DNA from: Entomomonas sp945283395
GTDB taxonomy: Bacteria; Pseudomonadota; Gammaproteobacteria; Pseudomonadales; Pseudomonadaceae
Direction: 5' to 3'
Assembly (NCBI GenBank): GCA_946480835.1
Contig: CAMLLC010000001.1
Location: 372,001 to 436,000 of the forward strand
DNA length: 64,000 nt
Shown: positions 18,752 through 28,463 of the stretch, in pieces
Layout: each line of letters begins with the position of its first letter
How positions within the stretch are numbered: position 1 is the first letter of the stretch
Made by a program: the position numbers and the translations under genes
Notes under the pieces: model-generated
What the model was told of the DNA's origin: nothing
Database searches by the model: none
What the model saw: the letters and a program-made list of their open reading frames with translations, nothing else

Positions 18752-18774
18752 TGATAATAATTCTCAAATGATAA
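18752..18774 (-). promoter_or_regulatory. Fur box upstream of the ABC importer operon
   Basis: TGATAATAATTCTCA (18752-18766) matches the 7-1-7 Fur unit TGATAATnATTATCA with one mismatch. A second, poorer unit (TTCTCAAATGATAAT) overlaps it downstream. The pair covers the likely promoter region 42-64 bases before the ATG of the binding protein. Confidence 0.75.
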
Positions 18775-18819
18775 TGGAAGTTATTAATTATATTTAGGCC
18801 CGCTTGTTACAAAAAAATT

Positions 18820-19521
18820 TTATATAGGGAAAATATTACCTACTGTATAAGTAACCAGCATGGTAATCATTCCTACCACTGTATTACGCAATACATTTGC
18901 CTTCCAAGGAATGTTTCCTAGATAAGCACTAACAAACCCAGTTACTATTAAGGCGATTAATACCGCTATAAAAGTTCCTACTATTTTTATAGACTCTGGC
19001 AACAAAGTAATAAATAGCAAGGGTAACAAAGCACCTGAAATAAAAGCAAACAAAGAAGATAAAGTAGCCTTACAAGGGCTCACATAATGTCTAGGACTAA
19101 TATGTAATTCTGCTTCAGCATGTGCCGCTAACGCATCTTTATGCATTAACTCAATAGCTACTTGGCGCGCTAACTTTTCAGATAATCCTTTCTGATGATA
19201 TATTTCAGCTAACTCATCTAGTTCACCAGCATAATCTGTTTTTAATTCATGCACTTCTTGTTTAATAGCAGCACGCTCAGTATCTCGCTGGGCGCTTACC
19301 GACACATATTCACCACCGGCCATAGAGAGAGCCCCAGCAAGTAATCCTGCTAAGCCAGAGGCTAAAATAGTCATATTATTAGCTGTAGCACCAGCTACCC
19401 CTATCACTATCCCCGCCGTAGAAACAATACCATCATTAGCTCCTAGCACACCGGCTCTTAATATATTTAGTTTATTTAGCAAATCACTATGATGTGGTTC
19501 TCGCTCTTGTAACCTTCTCAT
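18820..19521 (-). CDS. VIT/CCC1-family Fe2+/Mn2+ transporter
   Basis: Integral membrane protein of 233 residues. The VIT1/CCC1 signature is present near the N-terminus: LNILRAGVLGANDGIVSTAG, followed by a second segment rich in Gly/Ala (LAGLLAGALSMAGGEYVSVSAQRD). A cytosolic helical region of about 60 residues (about 85-145, Glu- and His-rich) is where metal-binding glutamates lie in homologues. Three more membrane segments complete the protein. The family exports or sequesters ferrous iron or manganese. It sits between recO and the iron-type importer in the same direction. The 92-base gap to the importer contains no clear Fur site of its own. Confidence 0.9.
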   Translation of the reverse strand: MRRLQEREPHHSDLLNKLNILRAGVLGANDGIVSTAGIVIGVAGATANNMTILASGLAGLLAGALSMAGGEYVSVSAQRDTERAAIKQEVHELKTDYAGELDELAEIYHQKGLSEKLARQVAIELMHKDALAAHAEAELHISPRHYVSPCKATLSSLFAFISGALLPLLFITLLPESIKIVGTFIAVLIALIVTGFVSAYLGNIPWKANVLRNTVVGMITMLVTYTVGNIFPI

Positions 19522-19531
19522 TGCTAATTAC

Positions 19532-20206
19532 CTATTTAAATAATTCTCTACTCACCAAAGGTTTACCCTGCAAATGTATAGCTAATATTTGCCTCATTAA
19601 ACGCTTAGCAGCGGCCAAAGCTGCTTTATCAGTCCAATCCGCCATACTCATAGTTAAAATTTCTCGGCCATAAAAAGCACCTGCTTGAAATTGGCTAATT
19701 TCTTGTAAACCACTTTCCATAGTAAATAAATAATAACTATCCGCTTTAATAGGTTGTCCCTCGCCAGTCTCCATCAGTGAGAAACCATACCCTAATTCAT
19801 TGGCTAATTGCCATTCAAAACTTCTTAGTAAAGGTTCTATATGAGTTTCATAGGTCAAATAAGTTAGTGTTTGTTGATATAGTTTAAAAAGACTTGGCAT
19901 CGCATCTTCTAAAGGCAATAATCTAACTAATAATTCATTCAAATAAAGGCCACAGAATAGATTATTCCCCATTAACTTATAAGGTGCGGCTATACATTCA
20001 ATATAACCGACAGTTTTTAACTCGCCCTTTCCATAAAGGCTTATTTCTAATGGCATAAAAGGCCGGCCTATACTACCTACTTTACTACGCGCCTTGCGTA
20101 ATACCGCTCTATAGCGCCCCTCTGGAGTAAAAAAATCCACTAGTGCACTAGTTTCTTTATAAGGCCGACTATGTAAAACAAAAGATGTTTGAAAAGTAGC
20201 ATTCAT
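19532..20206 (-). CDS. recO: DNA repair protein RecO
   Basis: RecO anneals single strands and helps RecR load RecA at gaps in the RecFOR pathway. The 224-residue product has the N-terminal OB-fold block FVLHSRPYKETSALVDFFTP (residues 9-28) and the YLNELLVRLL helix. The region usually holding a zinc site in longer homologues lacks a four-Cys cluster, as in many gammaproteobacteria. The usual neighbours era and pdxJ are absent here; the gene lies 10 bases upstream of the VIT transporter gene. Confidence 0.92.
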   Translation of the reverse strand: MNATFQTSFVLHSRPYKETSALVDFFTPEGRYRAVLRKARSKVGSIGRPFMPLEISLYGKGELKTVGYIECIAAPYKLMGNNLFCGLYLNELLVRLLPLEDAMPSLFKLYQQTLTYLTYETHIEPLLRSFEWQLANELGYGFSLMETGEGQPIKADSYYLFTMESGLQEISQFQAGAFYGREILTMSMADWTDKAALAAAKRLMRQILAIHLQGKPLVSRELFK

Positions 20207-20322
20207 TTTAGGCGAATAATGAGTTAAATTTTATAGGCAATATTATATGTTATTAATGACTTTTTGGCTTTTTTAAAAGACGTTATTGTTGTATTAACTT
20301 AGTGCTTAAACTCATACGGATC

Positions 20323-21271
20323 ATGCCTAATAATTACTATCAAATATTAAAACTTCCTGAACATGCTACTTTAGAAGAAATCAACCAAGCTTATACTTTC
20401 CATCTCAAAAAATGGCAACTTCTTAAAGAGCAGCAACCGCCACATTTACAAGAAAGAACTAATAAATTATTAGCTTATTTAGAACAGGCTTATCAAGTAC
20501 TATCTGACCCTGAGCAACGGGCTGCCTACGATAAGAGGCTTAAACAGGAAACCGTATCACCCATTTCAAGCCAAATGCACTCCCTTATACCTCCTAGTAC
20601 ACATAGTTCTACCTCATCTAATAAAGGTTTTTTATATCAGCATTATTATTCTATTAGCATTAATAGCAATAGGTATTTTTTATCTCATTTATCAAGCACG
20701 TGTTACAGCTACCTATCAATCAACCGGCCAACTAGCAGCTAATTTAACTAAGCAAAATAATACTAGCATTTCAACCGAACTAAAAATAGCGTTAGAAAAA
20801 GCTGAACAGCAAAAGATCCAGAATGCTCAAAATGCATCCTTATAAGCCCTAGCTAAAACTATTGCGGATAATACTAACAACAATCTTAATATTATCCTCA
20901 ACAACAATACCAAATTTATAGGGGCACAAGCAGCTAATCAAAATGTTACTTTTAGATTTCTAGTCATTGATGGTATTAGCTATTCGCAAGCTATTCTCAA
21001 TAGCTATCTAACAGAACGTTTTATTGCTGATAATAATGAAGTATGTAATAACCAACAGTTTGATTTATCTAAAGGCATTTTATATATCTTTGCTTACTAT
21101 GATAATAAAGGAAAATTATTGGCCAGTTATTATATTGATCAGCAAGTATGCCAATCACCTGCCACCAAAAGAATTGTTAAACATCCTGATAGTTACCAGT
21201 TAGAAGCAAAAGAAAGACCTTCTAACGCAAGCACTACTTCACAAGCTAAACCTACTCAATCTACGCCATAG
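20323..21271 (+). pseudogene. Broken J-domain membrane protein gene (frameshift plus nonsense)
   Basis: The first part encodes an N-terminal J domain (MPNNYYQILKLPEHAT..., with QAYQVLSDPEQRAAYDKR closing the domain), although the usual HPD triad between helices 2 and 3 is not seen. At the T6 run 20628-20633 the frame is lost. If one T is removed, translation continues into a clear membrane helix (FYISIIILLALIAIGIFYL) and a polar stretch ending NAQNASL. An in-frame TAA then stands at 20843-20845. The same frame continues open for another 141 codons (ALAKTIADN... to ...PTQSTP) up to TAG at 21269-21271. The downstream part has balanced composition and Cys residues, as expected for a former periplasmic domain. 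A GTG at 20302 is an alternative start. The 3' end overlaps holA by 11 bases, tail to tail. Confidence 0.8.
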
Positions 21272-22295
21272 CTTTACTGATACTAAGCGAATGCCCTGCT
21301 ATGGCTAATATGAGATCAGCCAACCCTTGCCAGTAATCACCTGTTGCTTGGCCTTTTATCTGCGCATCTATCTGCTGTGCTTTAATAAGCAGGTCACCCC
21401 ATTGAGATACTGAATAGCGACCCATAGCTCGTTGTAACAATGCTTGGCGATTTGACCAGACAGGCGGTCTTATTTGGAAAAATGCGCGCTCTAAAGCAAT
21501 ACCTTGGCTTGTAAGTTGCGCTAATGTCATTAATGTCCTTAATTCTTTCGTTAAGCTCCATAATATAAGAGTTTCTGCTGCTCCTTCGGCTTGCAAGCCT
21601 TGTAGCATTCTTAAACTATGCTCAGCATCGCCTTGTAAGGCTATATCAACTAAACCAAAAACATCAAACCGAGCACTATCAACTACCATAGTTTGAATAT
21701 GGTTCACCTCTACAGTACTTTCATTACCCATCAGCAATTTTAGCTTCTCCACTTCTTGCGCGGCAGCCAATAAATTACCTTCTACCCGTAACGCAAATAA
21801 CTCTAGAGCTTCATTACTAATAGCTAATCCTAGCTTAGCTAATCTATGTTTTATCCATTGTGGCAGTTGATTAGATTCCACAGGCCAAATGGGTATGACT
21901 TGACATAAAGGACTTTCTAATAAAGCTTTAACCCATTTATGTTTACTTTCTAGTTTAGGGGCAGTAATTAATAACAGGGTATCCTCATGAGGATTAGCTA
22001 AAAAATTAATAATAGCTTCTCCTTTATCAGCTAATGAAAATGTTTTCAAATGGAACTCTAAAATTCTTTTTTCAGCAAATAAAGATAAGCTAGCAGCGGC
22101 TTGTGTTAATACTGTCCAAGTAAAATTAGCTTCAACATTAAAGAGTTGCCTTTCAAGATATCCGGCCGATCTTGCACAAGCACGAATACTATCCAGTGCT
22201 TCCATACACAGTAAAGGTTCATCCCCTGCCACTAGATAAATAGCACTTAATTTTCCAGCTAGTTGTTTAGTAAGTTGATTAGCATTAACTTTCAT
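21261..22295 (-). CDS. holA: DNA polymerase III subunit delta
   Basis: Delta is the clamp-loader wrench that opens the beta clamp. The product of 344 residues starts MKVNANQLTKQLAG and has the family YLVAGDEPLL segment close to the N-terminus, where the beta-interacting and degenerate AAA+ region lies. It continues with FFQIRPPVWSNRQALLQRA in the C-terminal domain. A longer reading from TTG 22331 is possible, but it runs through a hairpin and the ATG at 22295 matches the family start. It follows lptE and leuS in the order normal for Pseudomonas, and is probably co-transcribed with them. Confidence 0.93.
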   Translation of the reverse strand: MKVNANQLTKQLAGKLSAIYLVAGDEPLLCMEALDSIRACARSAGYLERQLFNVEANFTWTVLTQAAASLSLFAEKRILEFHLKTFSLADKGEAIINFLANPHEDTLLLITAPKLESKHKWVKALLESPLCQVIPIWPVESNQLPQWIKHRLAKLGLAISNEALELFALRVEGNLLAAAQEVEKLKLLMGNESTVEVNHIQTMVVDSARFDVFGLVDIALQGDAEHSLRMLQGLQAEGAAETLILWSLTKELRTLMTLAQLTSQGIALERAFFQIRPPVWSNRQALLQRAMGRYSVSQWGDLLIKAQQIDAQIKGQATGDYWQGLADLILAIAGHSLSISKAMA

Positions 22296-22304
22296 AATAA
22301 GCAA

Positions 22305-22326
22305 AGAGCCTATAACAATAGGCTCT
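22305..22326 (-). terminator. Hairpin between lptE and holA, possible attenuator
   Basis: A perfect 9-bp stem (22305-22313 with 22318-22326) with a 4-base loop lies between the lptE stop and the holA start. On the minus strand it is followed by TTGCTTATT and then the holA ATG. It may reduce read-through into holA or hide its ribosome binding site. Confidence 0.55.
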
Positions 22327-22337
22327 ATCAAATAATA

Positions 22338-22976
22338 TCAATCTTTTTGTTGATTATATTTTTGAATATCTTCTAAAGGAATAGTATTCAATATTGATTT
22401 TTGGCGTTCTTGCAAAGCTTTCTGTTGTGCTTTCTCAGCTTCTTGTCTTAACTTTAATTGTTGTTCAGCTTTTTGCTGTAATTGATCTAATTGTTCAGTA
22501 GAAATAACTTGCAACCTATCTATTAATAGCTCTATGCCTTCATTAGTTAATCTATCATCTAGTGCATTTTCTTGGCGTTCATTGGCTACAATATTATTGG
22601 TATCATAAATATAGACATCTCTAGCTTCTATGTTATTATCTACCAATAATAAAGAGCTACTACCATACACTTGATAATGAAGCGTTAGTATTTTTTCTAT
22701 TTCGGTTCCCCTGATAGAGTTAGAATAAGTTAAAGTACGGCTATCCCAACTTTCAGTCACATTCAATTTATAGATAGCATCATCATGAACCTTTACTCCA
22801 GCCTCTGTTAATCGTTCTTTGAGTTGTTTAACGAGCGTACCATAAGTATCGCCAGCTTTTACCGACATATCCTTAATAGTTAACTTTTCGCTACCTGTGC
22901 CACGCAAATGGAAACCACAGGCACTTAACATCAATGTTATAAAACTAACTAGGACATACGTTATTAAACGCTTCAT
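22338..22976 (-). CDS. lptE: LPS-assembly lipoprotein LptE
   Basis: LptE is the outer-membrane lipoprotein that plugs the LptD barrel and helps insert LPS. The 212 residues start with a signal peptide ending in the lipobox LSAC (Cys20), followed by the hallmark GFHLRG. The C-terminal 50 residues are a Gln/Lys/Glu-rich coiled coil (about 155-205), a little longer than usual. It lies 33 bases downstream of leuS and 42 upstream of the holA ATG, which is the standard leuS-lptE-holA arrangement. Confidence 0.93.
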   Translation of the reverse strand: MKRLITYVLVSFITLMLSACGFHLRGTGSEKLTIKDMSVKAGDTYGTLVKQLKERLTEAGVKVHDDAIYKLNVTESWDSRTLTYSNSIRGTEIEKILTLHYQVYGSSSLLLVDNNIEARDVYIYDTNNIVANERQENALDDRLTNEGIELLIDRLQVISTEQLDQLQQKAEQQLKLRQEAEKAQQKALQERQKSILNTIPLEDIQKYNQQKD

Positions 22977-23009
22977 AGACTTTGCAAACTCCAGCTTATA
23001 ATCCTGCTA

Positions 23010-25619
23010 TCAATTAGCTACAATATTAATTAACTTACCCGGTACTACTATTACTTTACGAATAGTGGTTTGTTCCGTATAGCGTTTAACTACATCACTA
23101 TTACGCGCTGTTAGCTCTATTTCTTCTTTAGTAGCTCCAGCAGGTACCTCTATATTACCACGAAGTTTACCATTTACCTGTACCACAATAGTTAATACAT
23201 CTTGCAGCAAAGCACTTTCATCTATTGTAGGCCACGCCTCATCTATTATCGCTGTTTGATGCCCTAAGGCTTGCCATAAAATATGGCAAATATGTGGCGT
23301 GATGGGCGATAACAATAAAACTACTGATTCCAAGCCCTCATGCAGAATAGCTCGATCCACTGACGTTGTAGTGGCCGCCTTATCAAGCACATTCATCAAA
23401 GTCATCACTGCTGCAATAGCAGTATTAAATTTATGATTTTGACCTATATCTTGGCTAGCTTGTTTAATAGCTAGATGAATAGCTCTTCTTACCGCCTTTT
23501 GTTCAGCGGTTAAATGTTTGAAAGCAACACATTCGGGTAAACCTAAACTAATATGTTGATAAGCTAAACGCCAGACTCTACGTAAAAATCTACAAGCTCC
23601 CTCTACTCCTGCATCTACCCATTCCAAACTCATATCAGGAGGCGAAGCAAACATCATAAATAACCGACAGGTATCAGCACCATATTGGTCTATCATAGTT
23701 TGCGGGTCAACTCCATTATTCTTGGATTTAGCCATCTTTTCCATGCCACCAATTGAAACTGGTTGACCATCACTAGTTAAGGTAGCCAAATTAATTCGAC
23801 CTTTAGGGTCTTTGTCTACTAAAACCTCAGCAGGATTATACCAAGTATAATGCCCGGCGGAAGATTTACGATAATATGTTTCCGCCAACACCATGCCTTG
23901 CGTTAATAAATTGACTACTGGCTCGTCTGATTTAACCAAGCCTTCATCACGCATTAATTTATGGAAAAATCGGGTATAGAGTAAATGCAAAATAGCATGT
24001 TCTATACCGCCTATATATTGATCTACAGGTAGCCAATAATCAGCAGCGTCTTTATCTAACATACCACTGGTACAATGAGGTGACGCATAACGTGCCATAT
24101 ACCAAGAACTTTCCACGAAAGTATCCATTGTGTCTGTTTCACGACGTGCAGCTTTACCACAGCAAGGACAAGTGGTTTGATAAAATTCAGGCATTTTAGT
24201 TAATGGACTACAACTACCATCAGGTACTACATCCTCTGGCAAAATCACTGGTAGTTGATCTTCAGCCACCGGCACATCACCACAGCAATCACAATGCACG
24301 ATAGGAATAGGACAGCCCCAATAACGTTGTCTGCTTATGCCCCAATCTCTCAATCTGAATTGAGTTTTGGCTTCACCCAATTGTTTGGCTTGTAAGGCAT
24401 TAGCTATGGCATTGAAGGCTTGTTCAAAATTAAGGCCATTAAATTCCCCTGAATTAATTAACGTTCCGTGCTGTGCATAAGCATCTTGCCAAGGGGCAGG
24501 CACATCACCCCCTGCGCTGGTTTGAATAACCGCTTTAATAGGTAAATGATATTTCTGGGCAAAGGCATAATCCCGTTCATCATGGGCAGGCACTGCCATC
24601 ACCGCCCCTTCCCCATAACTCATTAAAACATAATTAGCTACCCATACGTTAAGTTTATCCCCTGTTAAAGGATGTTTAACATATAGTTTAGTAGCCATAC
24701 CCTCTTTTTCTTGAGTAGCTAAATCAGCTTCAGACACACCACCTTTTTTACATTTTTCAATAAAGGCTTGTAAAGCAACATCACCTTTAGCTGCTTGGCT
24801 AGCCAATGGATGCTCAGCAGCTACTGCTACATAAGTAGCTCCCATTAAAGTATCAGGTCTAGTGGTAAATACTTTTAACTGCCCAGCGTAACCTATAGTT
24901 GATTCATCATAAGGAAAACGTATTTCCATGCCTTTAGATTTACCAATCCAATTACGTTGCATGGTTTTAACTTGCTCTGGCCAGCCTGGCATCTTGTCTA
25001 AATCGTCTAGCAACTCTTGGGCATAAGCGGTAATTTTAAAATAGTACATAGGAATTTCGCGCTTTTCTATCACTGCTCCCGAGCGCCAACCCTTGCCATC
25101 TATTACTTGCTCATTAGCTAACACCGTTTGATCAACAGGATCCCAATTAACGGTACCATTTTTACGGTAAATAATGCCTTTTTTGAATAATTTAATAAAT
25201 AACCATTGCTCCCAACGATAATAATCAGGTTTACAGGTTGTCACTTCCCGCGACCAATCTATGGCTAATCCAAGACTTTTTAATTGCTTTTTCATATAAG
25301 CAATATTGTCATAAGTCCATTTAGCTGGCGCTACCTGATGCTTCATAGCTGCATTTTCAGCAGGCATTCCAAAAGCATCCCACCCCATAGGTTGCAGAAC
25401 ATTTTTTCCCAGCATACGTTGATAGCGACTAATTACATCGCCAATAGTATAATTACGTACATGTCCCATATGCAGCTTACCACTAGGATATGGAAACATA
25501 GACAGACAATAATACTTTTCTTTATCCTTACGTTCAGTAGCTAAAAAAGATTGGTTTTGTTCCCAATAATCTTGAGCCTTTTGTTCAATCTCTTGGGGTA
25601 AATAATGTTCTTTTATCAT
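23010..25619 (-). CDS. leuS: Leucyl-tRNA synthetase
   Basis: Class I aminoacyl-tRNA synthetase charging tRNA-Leu. The 869 residues include HMGH at 50-53, the CP1 editing domain with TTRPDTLMG, a zinc-like segment with CX2C pairs, and the second catalytic motif as KMAKS at 628-632. Most bacterial LeuRS have KMSKS, so the Ser-to-Ala change is a minor variant; the two lysines are kept. The anticodon-binding and C-terminal domains follow. It is first in the leuS-lptE-holA operon. The 260-base gap upstream presumably holds the promoter and any T-box-independent control; no leader structure was recognised. Confidence 0.97.
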   Translation of the reverse strand: MIKEHYLPQEIEQKAQDYWEQNQSFLATERKDKEKYYCLSMFPYPSGKLHMGHVRNYTIGDVISRYQRMLGKNVLQPMGWDAFGMPAENAAMKHQVAPAKWTYDNIAYMKKQLKSLGLAIDWSREVTTCKPDYYRWEQWLFIKLFKKGIIYRKNGTVNWDPVDQTVLANEQVIDGKGWRSGAVIEKREIPMYYFKITAYAQELLDDLDKMPGWPEQVKTMQRNWIGKSKGMEIRFPYDESTIGYAGQLKVFTTRPDTLMGATYVAVAAEHPLASQAAKGDVALQAFIEKCKKGGVSEADLATQEKEGMATKLYVKHPLTGDKLNVWVANYVLMSYGEGAVMAVPAHDERDYAFAQKYHLPIKAVIQTSAGGDVPAPWQDAYAQHGTLINSGEFNGLNFEQAFNAIANALQAKQLGEAKTQFRLRDWGISRQRYWGCPIPIVHCDCCGDVPVAEDQLPVILPEDVVPDGSCSPLTKMPEFYQTTCPCCGKAARRETDTMDTFVESSWYMARYASPHCTSGMLDKDAADYWLPVDQYIGGIEHAILHLLYTRFFHKLMRDEGLVKSDEPVVNLLTQGMVLAETYYRKSSAGHYTWYNPAEVLVDKDPKGRINLATLTSDGQPVSIGGMEKMAKSKNNGVDPQTMIDQYGADTCRLFMMFASPPDMSLEWVDAGVEGACRFLRRVWRLAYQHISLGLPECVAFKHLTAEQKAVRRAIHLAIKQASQDIGQNHKFNTAIAAVMTLMNVLDKAATTTSVDRAILHEGLESVVLLLSPITPHICHILWQALGHQTAIIDEAWPTIDESALLQDVLTIVVQVNGKLRGNIEVPAGATKEEIELTARNSDVVKRYTEQTTIRKVIVVPGKLINIVAN

Positions 25620-25810
25620 GATAATTTAAATCAATGTCAGTTAACTGTTCTAAACTGCTTAGCATACAATAGTTATTAATAGATAAAAAGCTAAAGAAGA
25701 ATTTCTATTAATAAATTCTTGCTTATTATGTTATTTATTAATCCACCTTAAGCAAGGCATTCATAATCTATTATAACTAAGGCAGAAGTATCAAACATAC
25801 GAGCTGCTAT

Positions 25811-25848
25811 CTTACAAATAAGAGAATTAACTTTAGCGTTAATCCTCT
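25811..25848 (-). terminator. Probable terminator of tex
   Basis: An 11-bp stem with one G-T wobble (25821-25831 with 25838-25848) and a 6-base loop. On the minus strand it is followed by TATTTGTAAG. It lies about 30 bases after the tex stop codon. Confidence 0.6.
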
Positions 25849-25879
25849 TTCACTATTAGCTTATGCCATTATAAACTTA

Positions 25880-28216
25880 TTATTTCTTTTTAAGCTGTTT
25901 AGCATTGGCAAAAAGTGCTGCCATCGCATTATTAACAAGGGCTGTTTTAGCTTTGGGGGTTACCTTATGGGAGTTATTCTTCCCTTTCAAATCTGGTTTA
26001 TGGCTAGCATTACTCTCTATTTTTTGGCCCGGCGTGTCACCTAATCTCATAGACAGTGCTATACGATGACGGTCAATATCCACTTCCATTACTTTAACCT
26101 TTACTATATCTCCAGCCTTCACTACGCGGTGCGGGTCTTTCACAAAGGTTTCTGCTAAGGCACTGATATGTACTAGACCATCTTGATGTACCCCAATATC
26201 TACAAAAGCACCAAAATTAGTCACATTGGTAACTACACCCTCCAACATCATTCCTAATTTAAGATCTTGTAAAGTCTCCACCCCCTCTTGAAACACAGCC
26301 GTCTTAAACTCAGGACGGGGATCACGACCAGGTTTATCGAGCTCGCTTAAAATATCAGTCACCGTAGGCAAACCAAAGGTTGTATCTGTAAACTGACTAG
26401 GATCTAATTGCTTTAAGAAGGCAGAATCACCTATTAATGAGCTAATATCTTTACCCGTTTGCGTGGCAATACGCTCAACCACAGGATAAGCTTCGGGGTG
26501 AACAGCTGACCTATCTAATGGATTATCGCCATTCATTATCCTTAAAAAACCCGCCGCTTGTTCAAATGTTTTTTCTCCTAAGCGACTAACTTTTTTGAGT
26601 TCATTACGAGTTTTAAACACACCATTCTCATCCCTATAATTAACAATATTTTGAGCAATAGTGCTATTTAATCCTGAGATACGCGCTAATAAGGCACTTG
26701 AGGCAGTATTTACATCCACCCCTACTGCATTGACACAATCTTCTACTACCGCATCCAATGAGCGGGCTATTTTAAGTTGTGACACATCATGCTGATACTG
26801 CCCTACGCCGATAGATTTAGGGTCAATTTTAACTAATTCGGCCAAGGGGTCTTGCAATCGACGGGCAATAGATACTGCGCCTCTTAATGATACATCCAAT
26901 TCAGGAAACTCTTTAGCCGCTAGTTCTGAGGCTGAATACACTGAAGCCCCTGCTTCACTCACTACTATCTTGGTCATTTGAAGGCCGGCATATTTCTTAA
27001 TCAATTCGGCGGCTAATTTGTCTGTCTCACGGCTAGCCGTGCCATTGCCAATAGAAATTAAATCTACTTGGTGTTTAGCACACAATTTAGCTAAGGTAGC
27101 TATACTCTTATCCCACTCATTTCGTGGTGCATGAGGATAAATAGTATCGGTAGCTAATAGTTTTCCCGTAGCATCTACCACCGCCACCTTTACTCCTGTT
27201 CTTAAACCGGGATCTAAGCCTAAGGTAGCTCTCGGCCCAGCAGGGGCCGCTAACAATAAATCATGTAAATTACGAGCAAACACGCTGATGGCCCCATCTT
27301 CTGCTTGCTCTCTTAACTCACCTAATAAATCAGTTTCAATATGATTATAGAGTTTAACTTTCCAAGTCCAACGCACTACTTCAGCTAACCATTTATCAGC
27401 AGCTCTATCTAAATTTTGAATACCATACCAAGCAGCGATCATAGTTTCACAAGGATGACTACTAACAGCCTCATCATCTACTACTAAAGAAATAGATAAC
27501 ACGCCTTCATTACGGCCACGAAAAACCGCTAACGCGCGATGAGAAGGTAATTTTTTTAAAGGTTCATTATAGTCAAAATAGTCGCTGAATTTAGCTCCTT
27601 CTTGCGCCTTACCTTCCACCACATGGGCTGTCAACTTAGCTGACTGCTTCATAAAATGACGTAGCTTCTCTAACAGATTAGCATCTTCTGAGAAACGCTC
27701 CATCAAAATATATTTAGCACCATCTAAAGCTGCTTTAGTATCCGCTACCCCTTTATCGGCATTAATAAATTGGCTAGCTTCTGTTTCAGGGTCTTTAGTA
27801 GGGTTTTCAAACAATAAATCAGCTAAAGGCTCTAAGCCTGCTTCTATAGCAATCTGACCTTTAGTGCGGCGTTTTGGTTTATAAGGAAGATATAAATCTT
27901 CCAAACGAGTTTTAGTATCTGCTTGTTCTAACTCAGCTTGCAACTCAGGCGTTAATTTACCCTGTTCTTCAATGCTAGATAAAATAGTCGCTCTACGTTC
28001 ATCTAACTCCCTTAAATAACGTAATCGTTCTTCTAATAACCTTAACTGTGTATCATCTAAACTACCTGTCACTTCTTTTCTATAACGAGCGATAAAGGGT
28101 ACTGTAGCACCTTCATCTAACAATGCCACCGCGGCAGCTACCTGATTAGCAGAGACCTTGCCTGTAGGTAATAAAGATAATTCTTCAGCAATACGCATAT
28201 TAAGACTATTCATCAT
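25880..28216 (-). CDS. tex: Tex-family RNA-binding transcription accessory protein
   Basis: A 778-residue Tex/YhgF protein. The N-terminal helical region begins MRIAEELSLLPTGKVSANQV with the PFIARYRKE motif. A YqgF-like RNase-H fold starts near 330 (LGLDPGLRTGVKVAVVD), helix-hairpin-helix repeats lie near 500-550 (NTASSALLARISGLN), and an S1 RNA-binding domain spans about 655-725 (GMMLEGVVTNVTNFGAFVDIG). The C-terminal tail is basic. Tex proteins bind nucleic acid and affect gene expression; the mechanism is only partly known. Three closely spaced ATG codons are possible starts; the first is used here. It is a single gene. Confidence 0.96.
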   Translation of the reverse strand: MMNSLNMRIAEELSLLPTGKVSANQVAAAVALLDEGATVPFIARYRKEVTGSLDDTQLRLLEERLRYLRELDERRATILSSIEEQGKLTPELQAELEQADTKTRLEDLYLPYKPKRRTKGQIAIEAGLEPLADLLFENPTKDPETEASQFINADKGVADTKAALDGAKYILMERFSEDANLLEKLRHFMKQSAKLTAHVVEGKAQEGAKFSDYFDYNEPLKKLPSHRALAVFRGRNEGVLSISLVVDDEAVSSHPCETMIAAWYGIQNLDRAADKWLAEVVRWTWKVKLYNHIETDLLGELREQAEDGAISVFARNLHDLLLAAPAGPRATLGLDPGLRTGVKVAVVDATGKLLATDTIYPHAPRNEWDKSIATLAKLCAKHQVDLISIGNGTASRETDKLAAELIKKYAGLQMTKIVVSEAGASVYSASELAAKEFPELDVSLRGAVSIARRLQDPLAELVKIDPKSIGVGQYQHDVSQLKIARSLDAVVEDCVNAVGVDVNTASSALLARISGLNSTIAQNIVNYRDENGVFKTRNELKKVSRLGEKTFEQAAGFLRIMNGDNPLDRSAVHPEAYPVVERIATQTGKDISSLIGDSAFLKQLDPSQFTDTTFGLPTVTDILSELDKPGRDPRPEFKTAVFQEGVETLQDLKLGMMLEGVVTNVTNFGAFVDIGVHQDGLVHISALAETFVKDPHRVVKAGDIVKVKVMEVDIDRHRIALSMRLGDTPGQKIESNASHKPDLKGKNNSHKVTPKAKTALVNNAMAALFANAKQLKKK

Positions 28217-28463
28217 TCTCTTATAATAACCACACCAATAAAAAGCCGCTAGTATAACAACCAGTGTCGCTAATCTCTAATAAATTTATAAGTCTCTAAG
28301 CTAGAACTATGTTCCCTTAATAACTTTTACCTTGCTAATGTTTACTAACTACCTGTTAAGAAATGGCAACTTTATGTTCTGACTGTTCCAAGCACAGCAT
28401 ATGGCTAATGGATTTTGATTAAGCTAATTAACATATTTTTGTTTTTTTCTTTCTATATGAAAA

